Assembly: GCF_002127325.2 (NCBI RefSeq)
Contig: NC_035448.2
Span: forward strand, 88,106,753 to 88,170,752
Source: Helianthus annuus
Lineage: Eukaryota; Streptophyta; Magnoliopsida; Asterales; Asteraceae
Direction of reading: 5' to 3'
DNA: 64,000 nt
Part shown: one piece after another, positions 47,941 through 60,900 of the stretch
How the letters are laid out: every line of letters begins with the position of its first letter
Position numbering within the stretch: position 1 is the first letter of the stretch
The notes under the pieces: generated by a model
What the model saw: only the letters and a program-made list of their open reading frames with translations
The model's database searches: none
What the model was told of the DNA's origin: nothing
Position numbers and translations under genes: made by a program

Positions 47941-50645
47941 TGTCACACCCCCAAAATCCACACGCGGAGTATCACCGCTTGGCAGCGTGACTGACCAGGA
48001 TCAAGCCACCAATCATATCGAACATGTAATTAATATCAAACATAATAAATGTAAACCAATCATTCAATACGATAGGTGTTCAAAACATAATCATAGTTTA
48101 TAAGTATAGCGGAAGCATAAGTACGAAAACCCAAATGTGTAACATAAGTTCAATAAGTTTCATAACATAATCCAAGCTCCACAACGACCTGCTCCTCCCT
48201 GTGCAAGCTCCATAAGTATCTAACGACCTGCAAGGCATGTAACAGAGGATCAACAACTAGTTGAGCGAGTTCACAGTTAACAGTTCAGTAATAGTATAGT
48301 GTGAGTAGTAGTATGTTCGTTCGTTTCGTCATGTATCGTATCAGTTTCCATCGCGGCCTCCCAGGCAGGTATGCGAAGATATTAGGGGATATTCATCCCA
48401 AGTATTCTAGACTAGGTTTATCTGTATCGCGGCCTACCAGGCAGGTGTGTGAAGATTAGTAAATTCCAGTTCGCGGCCTTCCAAAGGCAGGTGTGCGAAG
48501 TCAGTCATAATATTGTGGCCAACCCTTGGCAGGTGTGCGAAGAACAGTTCAATAAGTGTTACTAGTCTAGTCGTAATCTTATCGTAAGGTTCTATCAACT
48601 GAGTATGTACAATAAAGTAATCCAATCCCATTCCCACCCTGGGAACCCCATGCCTTGGCTGTGTGAACTCACCTTGGTTTGCTCGGTATGTTATTGCTTC
48701 TAGGGTTTATTAAATGTCTAAGTCCGTTACTCACGATCTAGGATACATTGCACATGATTCGACGTAAGTGTTTGCAAACAATTAGGGTTTACAAGTCTTT
48801 GATATCCAAGTAATTGTGTTCAGTGTGATTATTGTGTACAGAATAGCATGAGATAGATTGTTCACGTATACGATATTCAGCAGTATACAGCATCATACAG
48901 ATTTATATACAGACATAAATAGTAGCATGGAAATCATACAGTAAGCTTTGACACGCATATCCCTCGTAAAGTTCGGACTATTAGCATGCTATTATACACG
49001 GAAACATACAGTCAGCTTTATTACAGTTGTTTGCTATAGCACATAACCCTTATTCACTTATTCGCACGTATGGAATCAACAGATTGGACAACACATCATA
49101 CTTATGAAATTCGGACAAATAAACATCATTAAGCTCGGACACATATGCATATGTTACAAAGTCGGATCCTCATGCATTATGTACAACTTGGACTTATCAA
49201 GCATCCATGTGAAAATTCGGACATCAACTTATGTCATAACAAAACTCGGACAAGGGTATCTAAGTTAAAACTCGGACCCCAAGTCCCTTAAAAGCTCGGA
49301 CTACAACTCCCCCTTCCTGAAGTTCGGACTTTGCATGAACATGATACAAGTTCGGACCCTTCTACAAACCAAAGGTCGGACTAAATCACTTAATATAACT
49401 CGGACCAAGGGCACTAGTTAAAACTCGGACACACACAATGGTTTAAAGGTCGGACCATAAGGGAGTGGGGGTTAAAGCTCGGACTCTATGAATTCTTTAC
49501 AACACTCGATCAAAACAAATAATTATTATCATTTATATCTACCGTTTCACCACCCAAAGATCATTGCCGTTTCATCACCCAATGATCATACTATTAACAT
49601 ATACACAATGAATGATATTATTCAAAAACAATTTGGTGGCACACTCATAGACCCCCCATTTGTCCACTGACAAACCTATGCTAACAAGAACAATCTAGCC
49701 GAATAGGGTATGGTGATTACATGCAAACTAGCTGACAATTTCCTATGCCATCACATGCACAAACATTAATTTGGCTACACTTTTCATACAATCCACATGC
49801 CAATCATGCCTCACAATAGTCGACAAGTATGTATATTGTTTCCATGCTTCCATTGGACCAAATAATCACAACCTAAGCTTCTCATTGGACCAAACAAGCA
49901 ATCACATGAATTATCAATGCACTAACAATAACAATCATGATTATTACATATCGGCAGTTCCCCATTCCCCACCATTGTCCGCCGATTTGACAAATCAAAC
50001 TATCAATTAATTCTCATCAAGATTTATAAACATTATCACAGTATGCTGATCACATTCCTTAACCTTATTGATCGGCACATACACATTTATCATGATTATT
50101 AACCTTAATATGATTGTCATATATCACGTATAAACACCCCATGTCAATCAGGCATACATATAAACAAGATTAAATGAACAAGATTCATTGCGAGTACAAT
50201 ATACTAACCACAAGCTTGATCCAAAAGGGTGATGTTTCGAAGGGGGTTTGTTCACTACCGTCGCACAACTATTAGAGAGTTTAGGGTTTTTAGTTTATGT
50301 ATACTAACAAGTCATGTAATCCTTTTGTGCGTGAATATAATGTATGGTAACCGGCCCCCTAATCAAAACAATCGCCCACTTGGACTTCTCCTCGGCCCAA
50401 CCACTATTTTTGTGAATGATGGCCCAACTACTACTATAATGCATAAAGTGTGTGTACGTGTGGATGATATCCCTAGCCAGCCCATGAGTTAAGTAACAAG
50501 GTCCAAGTAATCAGCCCACAATCACTTTTTAATACAATACACATACATAACACATAGACACTTATAATGCACGTCACGTATATAACCAATGCTTTGTGAT
50601 CGAGTATTAAGTTGAGTAGAAACCTTGGAAACTCGGGTTGTCACA
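47941..50645 (-). repeat. Element G 5' LTR
   Basis: 2705 bp, colinear with the 3' LTR without a single indel. Drives transcription leftward into gag. Includes the predicted leader intron at 48228-48672. Confidence 0.96.
48228..48672 (-). other. Predicted leader intron with hairpin array in LTR G (copy at 41238-41682)
   Basis: Minus strand donor AAG/GTGAGT at 48673/48672 and acceptor CCTTGCAG/G at 48228/48227 (445 bp). Four perfect hairpins with 3-nt C-rich loops on the plus strand: 48356-48366 and 48432-48442 (GCCT/AGGC), 48476-48488 (GCCTT/AAGGC) and 48518-48530 (GCCAA/TTGGC). The AA/TT versus TT/AA swap is a clean double compensation. Confidence 0.62.
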
Positions 50646-50650
50646 AATAG

Positions 50651-52776
50651 AAGCTTGAACCTTGAAGTTGGTCGAACAGATCATCAATCCTTGGCAGAGG
50701 ATACCTATTCTTGATCGTCAGCTTGTTCAACTCTCTGTAGTCAATGCACATACGGAAACTACCGTCCTTCTTCTTGACAAACAAAACTGGAGCTCCCCAA
50801 GGCGAGAAGCTCGGTCGGATAAATCCCTTGTCTAGCAACTCTTGAAGTTGTGTCGACAGTTCTTGCATCTCAGACGGAGCAAGTTTGTAAGGAGCCTTAG
50901 CCACAGGCGCGGCGCCTGGAACTAAGTCAATGCGGAATTCCACTTGCCTTTGGGGCGGCAATCCAGGCAAATCTTCTGGGAAGACTTCTGGGTACTCCCT
51001 CACGACAGGATGTCTTCGATCTTCGGTTCTTCAGCTTTCTTATCCATAATGTGTGCCAGAAAAGCAACACATCCTTTTTGCAAACACTTTCTTGCCTTCA
51101 GGCAGCTAATAATTCTTAACGGCGTCTCACGCTTCTCTCCGTGAACAACAATGGTCTCACCATCTTCGGTCGGGATACGAACGACCTTCTCATGGCAAAC
51201 TATCTCAGCCTTGTTACTTGATAACCAATCCATTCCTACTACCATGTCGAAGCTTCCCAACTGGACTGGTAGTAGATCTAGAGCGAACTCACGCTCTCCC
51301 AGTTCGATTACGCAACCTCGAATCACCTCATTAGCTTCTACTAACTTCCCATTCGCCAGTTCGATCGAGTACGGAATATCTAACTTACTAGCGGCTAAAC
51401 CAAGCATATTCTTAAATTCTAACGACACGAAGCTAAAATCGGCGCCAGTATCAAATAAAACAGATGCATAGCGTTGGTTTACAGGGAACATACCAGTGAC
51501 AACATTGGGATCCTGGCGCGCTTCCCTTGCTTCTATGTTGAAAACCCTTCCGCGGGCTTGGTTTAATTCCGGGCAATTCTTCTTGTAGTGCCCAAGATCA
51601 CCACAGTTGAAACATCCGGGTCTCTGCCCATTTCCACCACCGTTTCCAACTTGATTGTTTCTCTGGTTACGATTTATGGCGCCCGCTTGGTTTGCATTAT
51701 TGACCCGATTCCCATCACCTCCATTGTTTCCTTGTGGGCGATTCCCAATACCACCACGATTATTTCTATTCCCAAATCCTCCTTGGCCTCCCCGGCCAGC
51801 ACTAGCCCAACAAGAGTCCTTCAAGTGATCAGTCTTTCCACAAGCTTCACATACTTTTGGCCCGCATCGACCAGAATGATGGCGTTGGCAAGAGTTACAC
51901 TTGGGATGTGCACCCATATATCCCTTACCTTTCCTCCTACCACCAGCTGTATCCTGAGCTGGCGCGTTTTGCTCTCCTTTCTTAACCACCACCCCGGTGC
52001 CCTGCTTGAAGTTTGAAAACTTCCGCTTGTTCCCTCCTGATGACTCCACATGAGTCTCTTTCTTCTTTGGCTCAACTTCATCAAACTTGTTCAAACGAAT
52101 TGCCTCCTCTGTGAGAGCCACACTCAAATCAATGGCTTCAGTGATAGTTGCAGGTTTGGAGGAGGTCACCATGCTTATGATTTGAGGAGCTAATCCCCAA
52201 ATGAAACGCTCAATTCTCTTGAACTTAGGAGTGACCATGTAGGGTACCACATGCGATAAGTCGTGGAAGCTCTGAACATACTCTGCTATCTTTGGGCCTT
52301 CCATTTTCAAATGCCAGAACTCGGTCTCCAATCTCTGGATTTCAGCGCGGGAACAGTACTTTTTGCGCATGAGTTCCTTCAGTTCGGTCCAGGACAGCGC
52401 GTAGGCAGCAGCTTCGCCAAGTGTCTGTACTTGCAAATTCCACCAGGATAGGGGCTCCATCCAAAAATAGCCCGGAGATATAGGTGACTTGCTGATCCAA
52501 TGCGCATTTGCTCATGCGAAGAACAGATTCAGTTTTCTCAGCCCAGCGGACAAAGGCGACAGTACCTCCTGTGCCATCATAGTTTAGGGGCTTGCAGTCC
52601 AAGAACTGCTTGTAAGTGCACCCATGAGGTGGATTGTTATTGTTGCCAGTGTTGCCAGAGTTGCTTCCACTCATTCCTCCTTGAGAGGCAGCATATTGAG
52701 CGATAGCAGCAGCAATGACTTGCTGTAGTTCGGCCTGAGTCGTAGGCATTTGCTGTTGTTGACGTCTTGGCGGCAT
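50651..52776 (-). pseudogene. Element E: gag, protease and first half of RT
   Basis: Starts MPPRRQQQQMPTTQAELQQV at 52776. Gag core (FVRWAEKTESVLRM, FWHLKMEGPKIAEY), zinc knuckles (CNSCQRHHSGRC, CEACGKTDHLKDSC, CFNCGDLGHYKKNC), aspartic protease (ASVLFDTGADFSFVS), then RT ([53 protein letters not shown]). Lesions: an extra C at about 52451-52454 and a lost base at about 51008. RT is cut at 50650 by element G and continues at 40945. With the lesions near 39448 and at 36467, E is clearly inactive. Confidence 0.92.
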
Positions 52777-53226
52777 CTTCTAAAGATGTGTTTACGTTGG
52801 TCAGGTCATAGTGAAGCGTACGTATATAGTAATAGTAATAGCACATAACATCTCATGTTATCAATATATCACAAATACTGATCACACAACATCCCATGTC
52901 ACAAATATTATACACACAACATCCCATGTCATAAAAATATAAATAAGCAATCAAGCGAATCAAATATGATGAGAATACTGCGATTGCTATATATCGAGAC
53001 CATGTAGTAAGTGTATCAGTACATCACTGTGTCATACAATCCTCAATCAACTAGGGGCTACATCACCCCTGTCCAAAAACTATATCAGGTCAGTGTCAAA
53101 TACATCAAATACATCAAATATATGTCAACAAAAGTCAGAATCATCATGTAGTCTCCAAAAATGTTGTGCAGTCAAAAGCAATCGCGGTCCTCTCACTAAC
53201 GTCTACCCAAACAGTACTGATGAGCT
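52777..53226 (-). other. E spacer between the Pro-rich ORF and gag
   Basis: AT-rich, with a thrice-repeated ACATCCCATGTCA-like phrase at 52850-52935 and ATCAAATACATCAAAT copies near 53100. No gene or primer-binding site seen. Confidence 0.5.
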
Positions 53227-54545
53227 CTATACAGATGGCGGTGGAGGAGGGGGAAAGTGAGTGTAAAACAAACGACGTAACTGGAGCCAGTCCTCCTCCA
53301 TGGCTCTCTGAGTACGGATGAATGAAGCGACCTGCTGCTCTAAAGCAAAGAGGCGTGCAGCATAGTCTGGGGGTACCGGTCGATAAGGCTGCAAAGGAGA
53401 GTGTGTCTGACCGTGACACTGGCATGGTGGCAGCTGAGCTCTCTCAAGCTCCTGGATGCGCTGCGTGTGTGACTCGTGCTGAAAAACGAAAGACATCAAA
53501 ACGTCCTCTATAGTGTGTCCCACATGGAATGGATGGTAAGGATCAGTAGGTGGCATGACAGGCGGTGACGGCCAAAGGAATGGCGTACTGGTGGGATCAA
53601 AAGGTGCCACATGAAAAGGAGAGACAGGGGGTACAACAGGTGGAAACTGTGGCATGACAGGAACAGATGTCGGTATATGCCCAAAGGGATGGGCCGACGA
53701 ACCCTCTCCAGGTCTCGCTGGAGGTACAAACTGAGGAACCTGAAAAGAGAAATCAACATGTCGTGTATCAGTGTGGTGTGGGGGAATAGGTGGAACATCC
53801 TCATCAGCAGGAATCCACCCGTGCTGTGCGTGCTCGTCCGGTGGATCCATGTGTGCCGCGAATAGTGCATGCTCGGGCTCTAGTGGTACGGGATCAGGTG
53901 GGGGAGCAACAATAGGGTGAACGGGTGCAATGTGATCGACAGGATGGTCAACAGGTATATCAGCAATAAGAGGTGGATCGACATGATCGGCAGCAATAAC
54001 ATGATCACCCTCCAGATGATCATCGACAGGCGGGTCAGCTAGAACAGGCTCAACAGGGATGCCAGCATGTACGGGGTCATGCTCGGGCATAGGGTCTAAA
54101 GCAGTTGCCTGCTCAGGAGCCAAGGCAGGCTCAGGGTCATCAAAAGCCATCTTGAAATCGAACTCGGGGTCAATAGGATCGACTGGGTCAGCTGGATCCT
54201 CCATGGGCTGATCCATCGGCATGAACTCTATATCATGATCCGGGTCGAATCCCGGAGGAAAGATAGGATCAGAATCCTCTATGTCATCATGGTCAAACGC
54301 AAAGCTGGGAATAGGAGCAACAGAGGATGCCTGGTCGGGGTCCGAACCATGTGAAAAGTGCTGTGCGCTCAAAGGGTGGGAAGGTGCGGATGCCACAGAC
54401 TCAAAGGAGTACGGGACCAGAGAATGCGCAGGCGAATCCTCGGCGGGAGCATCAGCGATCATCAGAAGATCGCCAGCAGGAAGTAGGGCCGCGTCCAGGA
54501 TCTCATCCTCGAGAAGATCATCATCCTCTATGGGCTCATCGTCAT
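53227..54545 (-). CDS. Pro/Asp/His-rich extra ORF upstream of E's gag, 5' truncated
   Basis: About 439 codons, same strand as E's gag; the first in-frame ATG is at 54462 but the frame is open back to 54545, where element H interrupts it (candidate duplication GTCAT at 54541-54545). Acidic and Pro-rich throughout (PVDPIDPEFDF, DHPVDHIAPVHPIV), with a C-terminal helical segment (YAARLFALEQQVASFIRTQ) of possible coiled-coil type and a PPPPPPS end. No domain recognised. Additional low-complexity ORFs occur in some plant Ty3/gypsy families, so assignment to E is inference from strand and position; it could be part of another element. Confidence 0.55.
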
Positions 54546-57500
54546 TGTCACACCCCGGCCGCGTATAACATGCAACCGCGGCGGAAACGCCGGGGAGTGT
54601 CGTGGACAGAATTAAATTGTTTCATAACCATGGCATACAAGTTGTATTTTATTTATAAACAAAGGTGTTACATTGTCTTGGAAAGAGAGTACGGAAATCA
54701 AAACATAATTAAGCTAGTTCAAACTTCATTTTTAGGCTCTAAGGCACAGGTCCGCCCTAGAATCATGATCATCGTCCTATGGAATAGCTCCTGAAAACAC
54801 ATGTGAAAGTAGGTACGTCAGCATAAAAATGCCTGTGAGATACATAGGTTTTGTGAAAATGGGGTTCATGACTTGAGTTTTAAAGAATGTTTAATAACAG
54901 TCAGTCATGAACCTTGTAATTTGTTTTGCTTTGTAAATCATTTGAAAAACGATAACATCAAACGATATGTATAGATAAATGCAAGGTTAAACGAATAACC
55001 AAGTAAAGTGAGTTGAATAAGATAAGTTGTTTGTGAAAATAATGTCTTGTGAAGAATATGTTACTTATGTAAAGTGTAATGTGTCTAAACTGGAATGACT
55101 TAGATAACGCCACGATATGTAATATTATACAAACATTTATATATAGGAAGTACCAGCGGCGTATCCACCATGTTTGTATCATATTACATACGCCCCGTTA
55201 CTTGAATCATTCACCCAAACCAATCCACCATGTAAATTGTTCATGTGTAAACCAAATGTCAAGTGTTATTGTAATCCATGTCAAGTGTTTATGCTCAAGT
55301 GTAAACCACCAAATGTATATGTCAATGTCGACGTGTTTATGTTCAATATAAATCATGTAATGTGAAATCCCAAAATGTATGGTAAGCGAAAAGTATCAAC
55401 TTAAACCATATGCACAAAACAAGTCGTTGAAGTAAAACGTGGTTTAAATCAGCGTTATGTTCTGCGGGAAATGCATGCTCAATGGATAATAACATTTATG
55501 CGGTATTGTAAACTATGCATACATCCAAGTCTTGAGACTGCGGCGATAAACCCTTAAACAAATTAAAGGTTTATCTAAGTTATGTATATCGAATTCGGTC
55601 ATTCCTTCCAGTCCTATCAAACCCAGGACTTCAGGAATGGGAGTTGTCAATTCCTATGGTACCACTACCTACTAACGAACGGCGTAGCTAATGTTAATGA
55701 ATGTATTGTCCCATGTTAAACAAACCAAATGTCATAACAAAATGAAGGCATGTGCCCATATGCTGAGTAAACATATGCAGCAGAAATGTTCATGTAAATC
55801 AATGTGTCCATATGCTGAGTAAACATATGCAACAGAAATGTTTATGTAAATCAATGTGTCCATATGCTGAGTAAACATATGCAACAGAAATGTTTATGTA
55901 AATCAATGTACTAAGTACGCACACAATGGGCATACATAGCATAAAATGTAATGAAATCGTGTACTATAATGTACTAACAACATAGCAGGCATATGATGTG
56001 AAAACATGGAAAGCATGAATGTAACAGGTAGGCACATGTGTTTCACCCCAAAACAGTTGGAAAACAGTAAAAGAGGGGTTCTATGTACTCACCTGAGATT
56101 GCTTTGAGTTCTTGTAGAATAACCAGATAATGCTAAAGATCACGGGATATCAACGGCACCTAATAGGTAGCTTATGTTAATATACCGGACCAAGTCGGAA
56201 GGATCGGACAGTACGCGGGTTCGAAAACCAAACGAGTATGGAGACTCGTGTAATATGGTTTAACAAAGTCTACATACTAAAATGAAACTTAACCTAGGTG
56301 CTTACGGTCCATCACGACCCGTTTAGGTAGCTTATGCCACCTTACGCGTCGTTCGCGTAGAACGCGTCTGGAACGCCTAACATCGTGACCACAAGGTATA
56401 ACCTCGGAAGGTTATAGCTATGGTCACCTAATGTGTTTGGTCAGGTCCTAATGACCGACCAAATGGGTCGGGTTCGAAAGTATAAGCGATGGTTTAGATC
56501 GCTTACCTTACGACCCTATATAAGCACTAAACTAAAAGTGACGAGCTAAGCATGTTAGAACATGCTTAACTAAGTTTAGAAACGGGTTTGACATCAAAAC
56601 AAACGGCTTTGATGCCCACGAGTAGTTTGGTTACAAAATATGCAAGAATGCATATTTTGGCCGAAACTACGACTCGTCACTGAGCCTAGATAACGTGGTG
56701 ATCAGTAGGTATGGTCACTATGGACCATAACCATCGTGATCACGCTCACGTTATGAAGTTCCATGAACTTCGCATCGACCATAAGCTGGTCAATGCAGAA
56801 AGTCAACAAAACGTTGACTCTCGGACTCGAAAAGCGAATAAAAGAGCGAAAGAAGACTTACGGAGGGTCCCCGAGTGCAAATCAAGACCAAATAGCTCAG
56901 GTATGAAACAATGGTTTCAACTTAGAGCTTCAAGATCTGATTTTGTGATTTTTACACTAAAGGGGGGGGGGTATTTATAGGAAAACTGGAACCGTTAGGA
57001 TCGTTTTATCGAATATCGTGCCTTGATCTCGTGCGTACATGTGTGCAAGTGGATAAGTTCAGTGAACTTGACCCTTGGCTCTTCATTGGGTGAAAAGGCA
57101 TCGCCCTTTGATCGAACGAAAGGCCAGATTCTGCATTAAATGCAAAATCTTTCTGTCAGACATGTTCACGCGGCCCGCCTAAAGATTTGGCAAATCTTTA
57201 CGCGCCCCGCCTAAGGTTCCCAGACCAGAATTTTCAATTTTGGTCCCTGCACTTCAGAAACACGTATTTTGGCCCATTTTTGGCACGTTTAAGCCCCGTT
57301 AACCTCATTTCAAGGCTCTAAGATGAAGTTAAAGTGTAGGGGACTTGAAATATGCTCAAAAATATTCCGGATGTCGGTTCGTTTGGCCGTACGATCGCGA
57401 TGTTCGCTTAATTACGACGGAATGCGCATAAGCGTGAAAGACGATCCAAATGACGCGACGAATGGATTTTTCTTATGCCAAACACTAAGGCATAATACAA

Positions 57501-58055
57501 GGATGCTTACATAAATTTTTGGATGTCCGGATGTATTCAGAACGTAAGTTATGCGCGAAAGTGCAAACTTAGGCACTTTTTGACACTTTTAGTCCCTGAA
57601 TGATCCAAAAGTTTGTTTTAGCATACCAAACCTCTCAAAGCCTATTTCTAAGCTATGTAAAGGATATTTATGGTATGTTTAACTTATGGACATGTTCCGG
57701 AATGTTCGTTACAGTTCAAATTGGCATACTTTTACAGTTTGTCAAGTTTAGTCCCTGTAAGCGAATTAACTTGTTTTTGCCATACCAAAGCCTTTAAAAC
57801 TTATTTCTAAGTTATGTAAAGGTTATTTAAGGTATGTTGAGTATATGTTGATGTTCCGGAGTATTTGTCGCATTAAACTGAGTATGTTTACGCACTAGTT
57901 AACGTATAACTCTCTAGAAAGCGATGTAGAGTTTGAAATTGAACAAAAGTCAAAACACGAAAAACGTAAAACACAATGAAACAAACATTGGGACCAAATA
58001 ACATTATTTTATTGATAATTGAACTGTTCATGATGATTACAGGCACAATGTTACA
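54546..58055 (-). repeat. Element H 3' LTR
   Basis: 3510 bp, TGTCACACCCCGG to CAATGTTACA on the plus strand; the minus-strand start is TGTAACATTG after purine tract TAGGGGAGAC. A possible leader intron spans 56092 to 54791 (CAG/GTGAGT donor, TTTTCAG/G acceptor, 1302 bp). Contains a 52-bp tandem repeat. A G homopolymer stands at 56963-56971. Confidence 0.87.
55756..55911. repeat. 52-bp tandem repeat, three copies
   Basis: Units start near 55756, 55808 and 55860 with CCATATGCTGAGTAAACATA; each holds the near-palindrome CATATG...CATATG. Confidence 0.9.
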
Positions 58056-58089
58056 GTCTCCCCTACTTGTGGAAATTTCGTCCCGAAAT

Positions 58090-59280
58090 TTATTTAGAGG
58101 AAACTGATTGAAAAAGATGCGGATATTTTGCTTTCATTTGATCTTCACGTTCCCAAGTAAATTCGGGTCCACGCTTAGATTCCCAACGAACCTTGACCAA
58201 AGGAATGCGCTTGCGTTTAAGCCACTTGACTTCACGTTCCATGATTTCTACCGGTTTCTCAACAAACTTCAGTGTTTTATCAACACGAATTTCGTCAAGC
58301 GGTATGTGGAGGTTTTCATCAGCTAAACACCTCTTGAGATTGGACACGTGAAAGGTTGGATGAACATTTCCGAGTTCAGGAGGTAACTCAAGTCTGTAGG
58401 CTACCTTACCGATTCTTTCGACGATCCTGAATGGTCCAACGTATCTAGGTGCAAGTTTTCCTTTCTTTCCAAATCTGATCACACCTTTCCAAGGTGAGAC
58501 CTTAAGTAATACACGATCACCGACTTGAAAATCCAAGGGTTTGCGTTTTAGGTCCTCGTAACTCTTTTGACGGCTTCTAGCTGTCTGAAGGTTATCACGA
58601 ACTTTCTTCACCTTTTCTGTTGTCTCCAAAATGAGGGCAGGTCCAGTAAGCTGAGCCTCGCCAATCTCATTCCAGCAGACGGGTGAACGACATTTTCGAC
58701 CATAGAGAGCCTCGAAAGGAGCCATGTTGATGCTGGAGTGATAACTGTTGTTGTAGGAGAATTCAATCAACGGAAGATGTGAATCCCAACTACCACCAAA
58801 GTCGATCACACAAGCTCTAAGCATATCCTCCAGTGTCTGGATTGTTCTTTCAGATTGACCATCCGTTTGCGGATGATAGGCCGTGCTCAAATTGAGTTGA
58901 GACCCCATAGCAGACTGCATGGTTCTCCAAAAATGAGAAGTGAAACGAGCATCTCTGTCAGAAATGATGCTCAAAGGAACACCATGTCGAGCTACAATTT
59001 CATCTACGTAGATTTGAGCAAGTTTGTCAGCCGAAAAATCCTCACGGATTGGTAAGAAATGCGCTGACTTTGTAAGACGATCAACGACTACCCAGATGGC
59101 ATCGTGACCTTTCTTTGTGCGCGGGAGTTTGGTAATGAGATCCATAGTAATGTTTTCCCATTTCCAAACTGGGATCTCTGGTTGCTCCAATAAACCAGAA
59201 GGGCGCTGATGTTCTGCCTTAACCTTAAGACAAGTAAGGCATTTGGATACGTATAAGGCAATGTCTTTCTTCATACCAGG
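58090..59280 (-). pseudogene. Element H: integrase and chromodomain-like part of pol
   Basis: About 397 open codons: integrase zinc finger KCLTCLKVK, core [26 protein letters not shown] (catalytic Glu present), [16 protein letters not shown], then [19 protein letters not shown] and the chromodomain-like tail ([20 protein letters not shown]). This segment has no stop or frameshift and is the best preserved integrase in the window. The 5' part of pol is separated by LTR H' inserted at 59281, so the gene as a whole is broken. The first residues of the longer ORF derive from H'. Diverged from A/C/G (for example [12 protein letters not shown]). Confidence 0.9.
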
Positions 59281-60900
59281 TGTCACACCCCGACCACGTA
59301 AAACATCAAATCGTGGCGGAAACGTCGGGGAGTGTTGTAACAGAATTATTGTTTCACAACCATGGCATTTAAAGTATTATCTTATTCATCACCCGAGGGT
59401 GGAATTCATTGTTCAAACAAGAACCAACAAGCCACATTGTCTTAAAACTACAGAAATAAAGAGCACATGACGAAATTAAACTACGTCTAGTTTTGTTTTA
59501 TGTCACTAAGGCCCAAGTCCACCCTAGCGTGTCACGATCATCCTACGCATTTGCTCCGGAAACACATGTGAAAATAAAGTACGTTAGCATAAAAATGCCA
59601 GTGAGTAACATAGGTTTTGTGAAAATAGGATTCATGACTTAGGTTTTAGAAAAGGGTTGTTTAACAAAGTCAGTCATGATCCTTGTAACATGTTTTGTTT
59701 TATAAATTAGTTGAAAAGCGATGATAAAGTAGATGATATGTGAAAAAGTAATGTAAGGTTTAAATGAATAACTAAGTAAAATGAGTTTGTATATATATAT
59801 CGAACAGTGTTGTAAAACAATGTCTTGTGAAAAATATGTTATTTGTAAGAAAAATGAATAAGTCCAAGTTGAATGACTTAAATAAACCACCCAATGAAAG
59901 TTGCCCATGTCTAAACCATTTGCCCAATGTTATTGTGAAAACCATGTCAAAATGTATATATCAATATCAACATTGTCTATGTCAAATATCAATCATGTAA
60001 TGTGTACTCAAAATGTCAATGTATGGTTAGTGAAATATGTATCAACTAAACCATAGGAAAAATGCACAAAACAGTGTATTGAAGTAAAACATGGTTTAAA
60101 TCAACGCTATGTTTTGTGGAAAATGCATGCTATAATGAATACAAACATTTATGCGGTATTGTGAAAATGCATACATTCAAGCCTTGCAACTGTGGTGATA
60201 AACCTTTAAACAAATTAAAGGTCTATCTGTCTAAATGTTTTAATCGAATTCGGTCATTCCTTCCAATCCAAACATACCCAGGATTTCAGGAACGGGAGTT
60301 GTCAATTCCTATGGTACCATTACCTACTAACGAGCGGCGTGATCAATGTTAATGAATGTATATTGTCCCACTTAAACAAACCAAATGTCATACCCAAAAT
60401 GTAAGCATGAAAATGTCATGTAAAACAAATGCACTAGGTATGATGAACATACATAGCGTGGAAATGTCATGTAAAACAAATGCACTAAGTATGATGAACA
60501 TACATAGCGTGAAAATGTCATGTAAAATAAATGTACTAAGTATGCGCTAAACGAACATACGTAGCATAAAATGTCATGTAAATCGAAGTATTTAATGAAC
60601 ATAGCAAGTGTATGATGAGAAAACATGAAAGCACGAAAGTAACAAGTAGGCACATGTGTTTCACCCCAAAATGTTTGAAAAACAGTAAAAGAGGGGACTA
60701 TGTACTCACTTGAGATTGCTTAGAAGTCGTAGAACAACCACCAAGCAATGTTAGAAGATCACGGAATCAAACAGCACCTATAAAGGCACCTACATTAATA
60801 AACGGACCTATCGGAGGATCGGGTAGTACGAGGGTTCGCAAACCAAATAAGTGTGGGAACTTATGTAATATGGTTTGACAAAGCCTACATACTATAACGA
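59281..60900 (-). repeat. LTR H' inserted in H, interrupted by I
   Basis: Starts TGTCACACCCCGACC and is clearly the same family as LTR H (compare 54546-55000). Its proximal part is displaced by element I at 60901, so whether it is a solo LTR or part of an element cannot be seen. Candidate duplication CCAGG at 59276-59280. The acceptor position that is TTTTCAG in H reads TTTCCG here. Confidence 0.85.
60411..60562. repeat. 51-bp tandem repeat, three copies
   Basis: Unit with ATGTCATGTAAAACAAATGC and GATGAACATACATAGCGT. Multiple-of-three length produces a repetitive 17-residue spurious reading frame. Confidence 0.88.

Larger units (their letters stand above)
40951..50645 (-). mobile_element. 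Element G: complete, young, internally deleted Ty3/gypsy retrotransposon
   Basis: 9695 bp on the minus strand with two LTRs of exactly 2705 bp, a primer-binding site, gag, partial pol and a purine tract, flanked by a perfect 5-bp duplication AATAG (40946-40950 and 50646-50650). By eye the LTRs differ at about 23 sites (0.85%). If plants accumulate about 1.3e-8 changes per site per year this is near 0.3 million years. Removing G plus one AATAG makes E's RT frame continuous, which proves both the boundaries and the nesting order. Protease and the first half of RT are missing, so it is non-autonomous. Confidence 0.96.

Noticed and set aside
53322..54794. Plus-strand ORFs opposite the Pro-rich ORF
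   Set aside because: High-GC biased composition keeps antisense frames open; no recognisable domain, and one crosses the H LTR boundary.
60356..60550. Short ORF with 17-residue repeats
   Set aside because: Product of a 51-bp tandem repeat in a non-coding LTR; no gene context.
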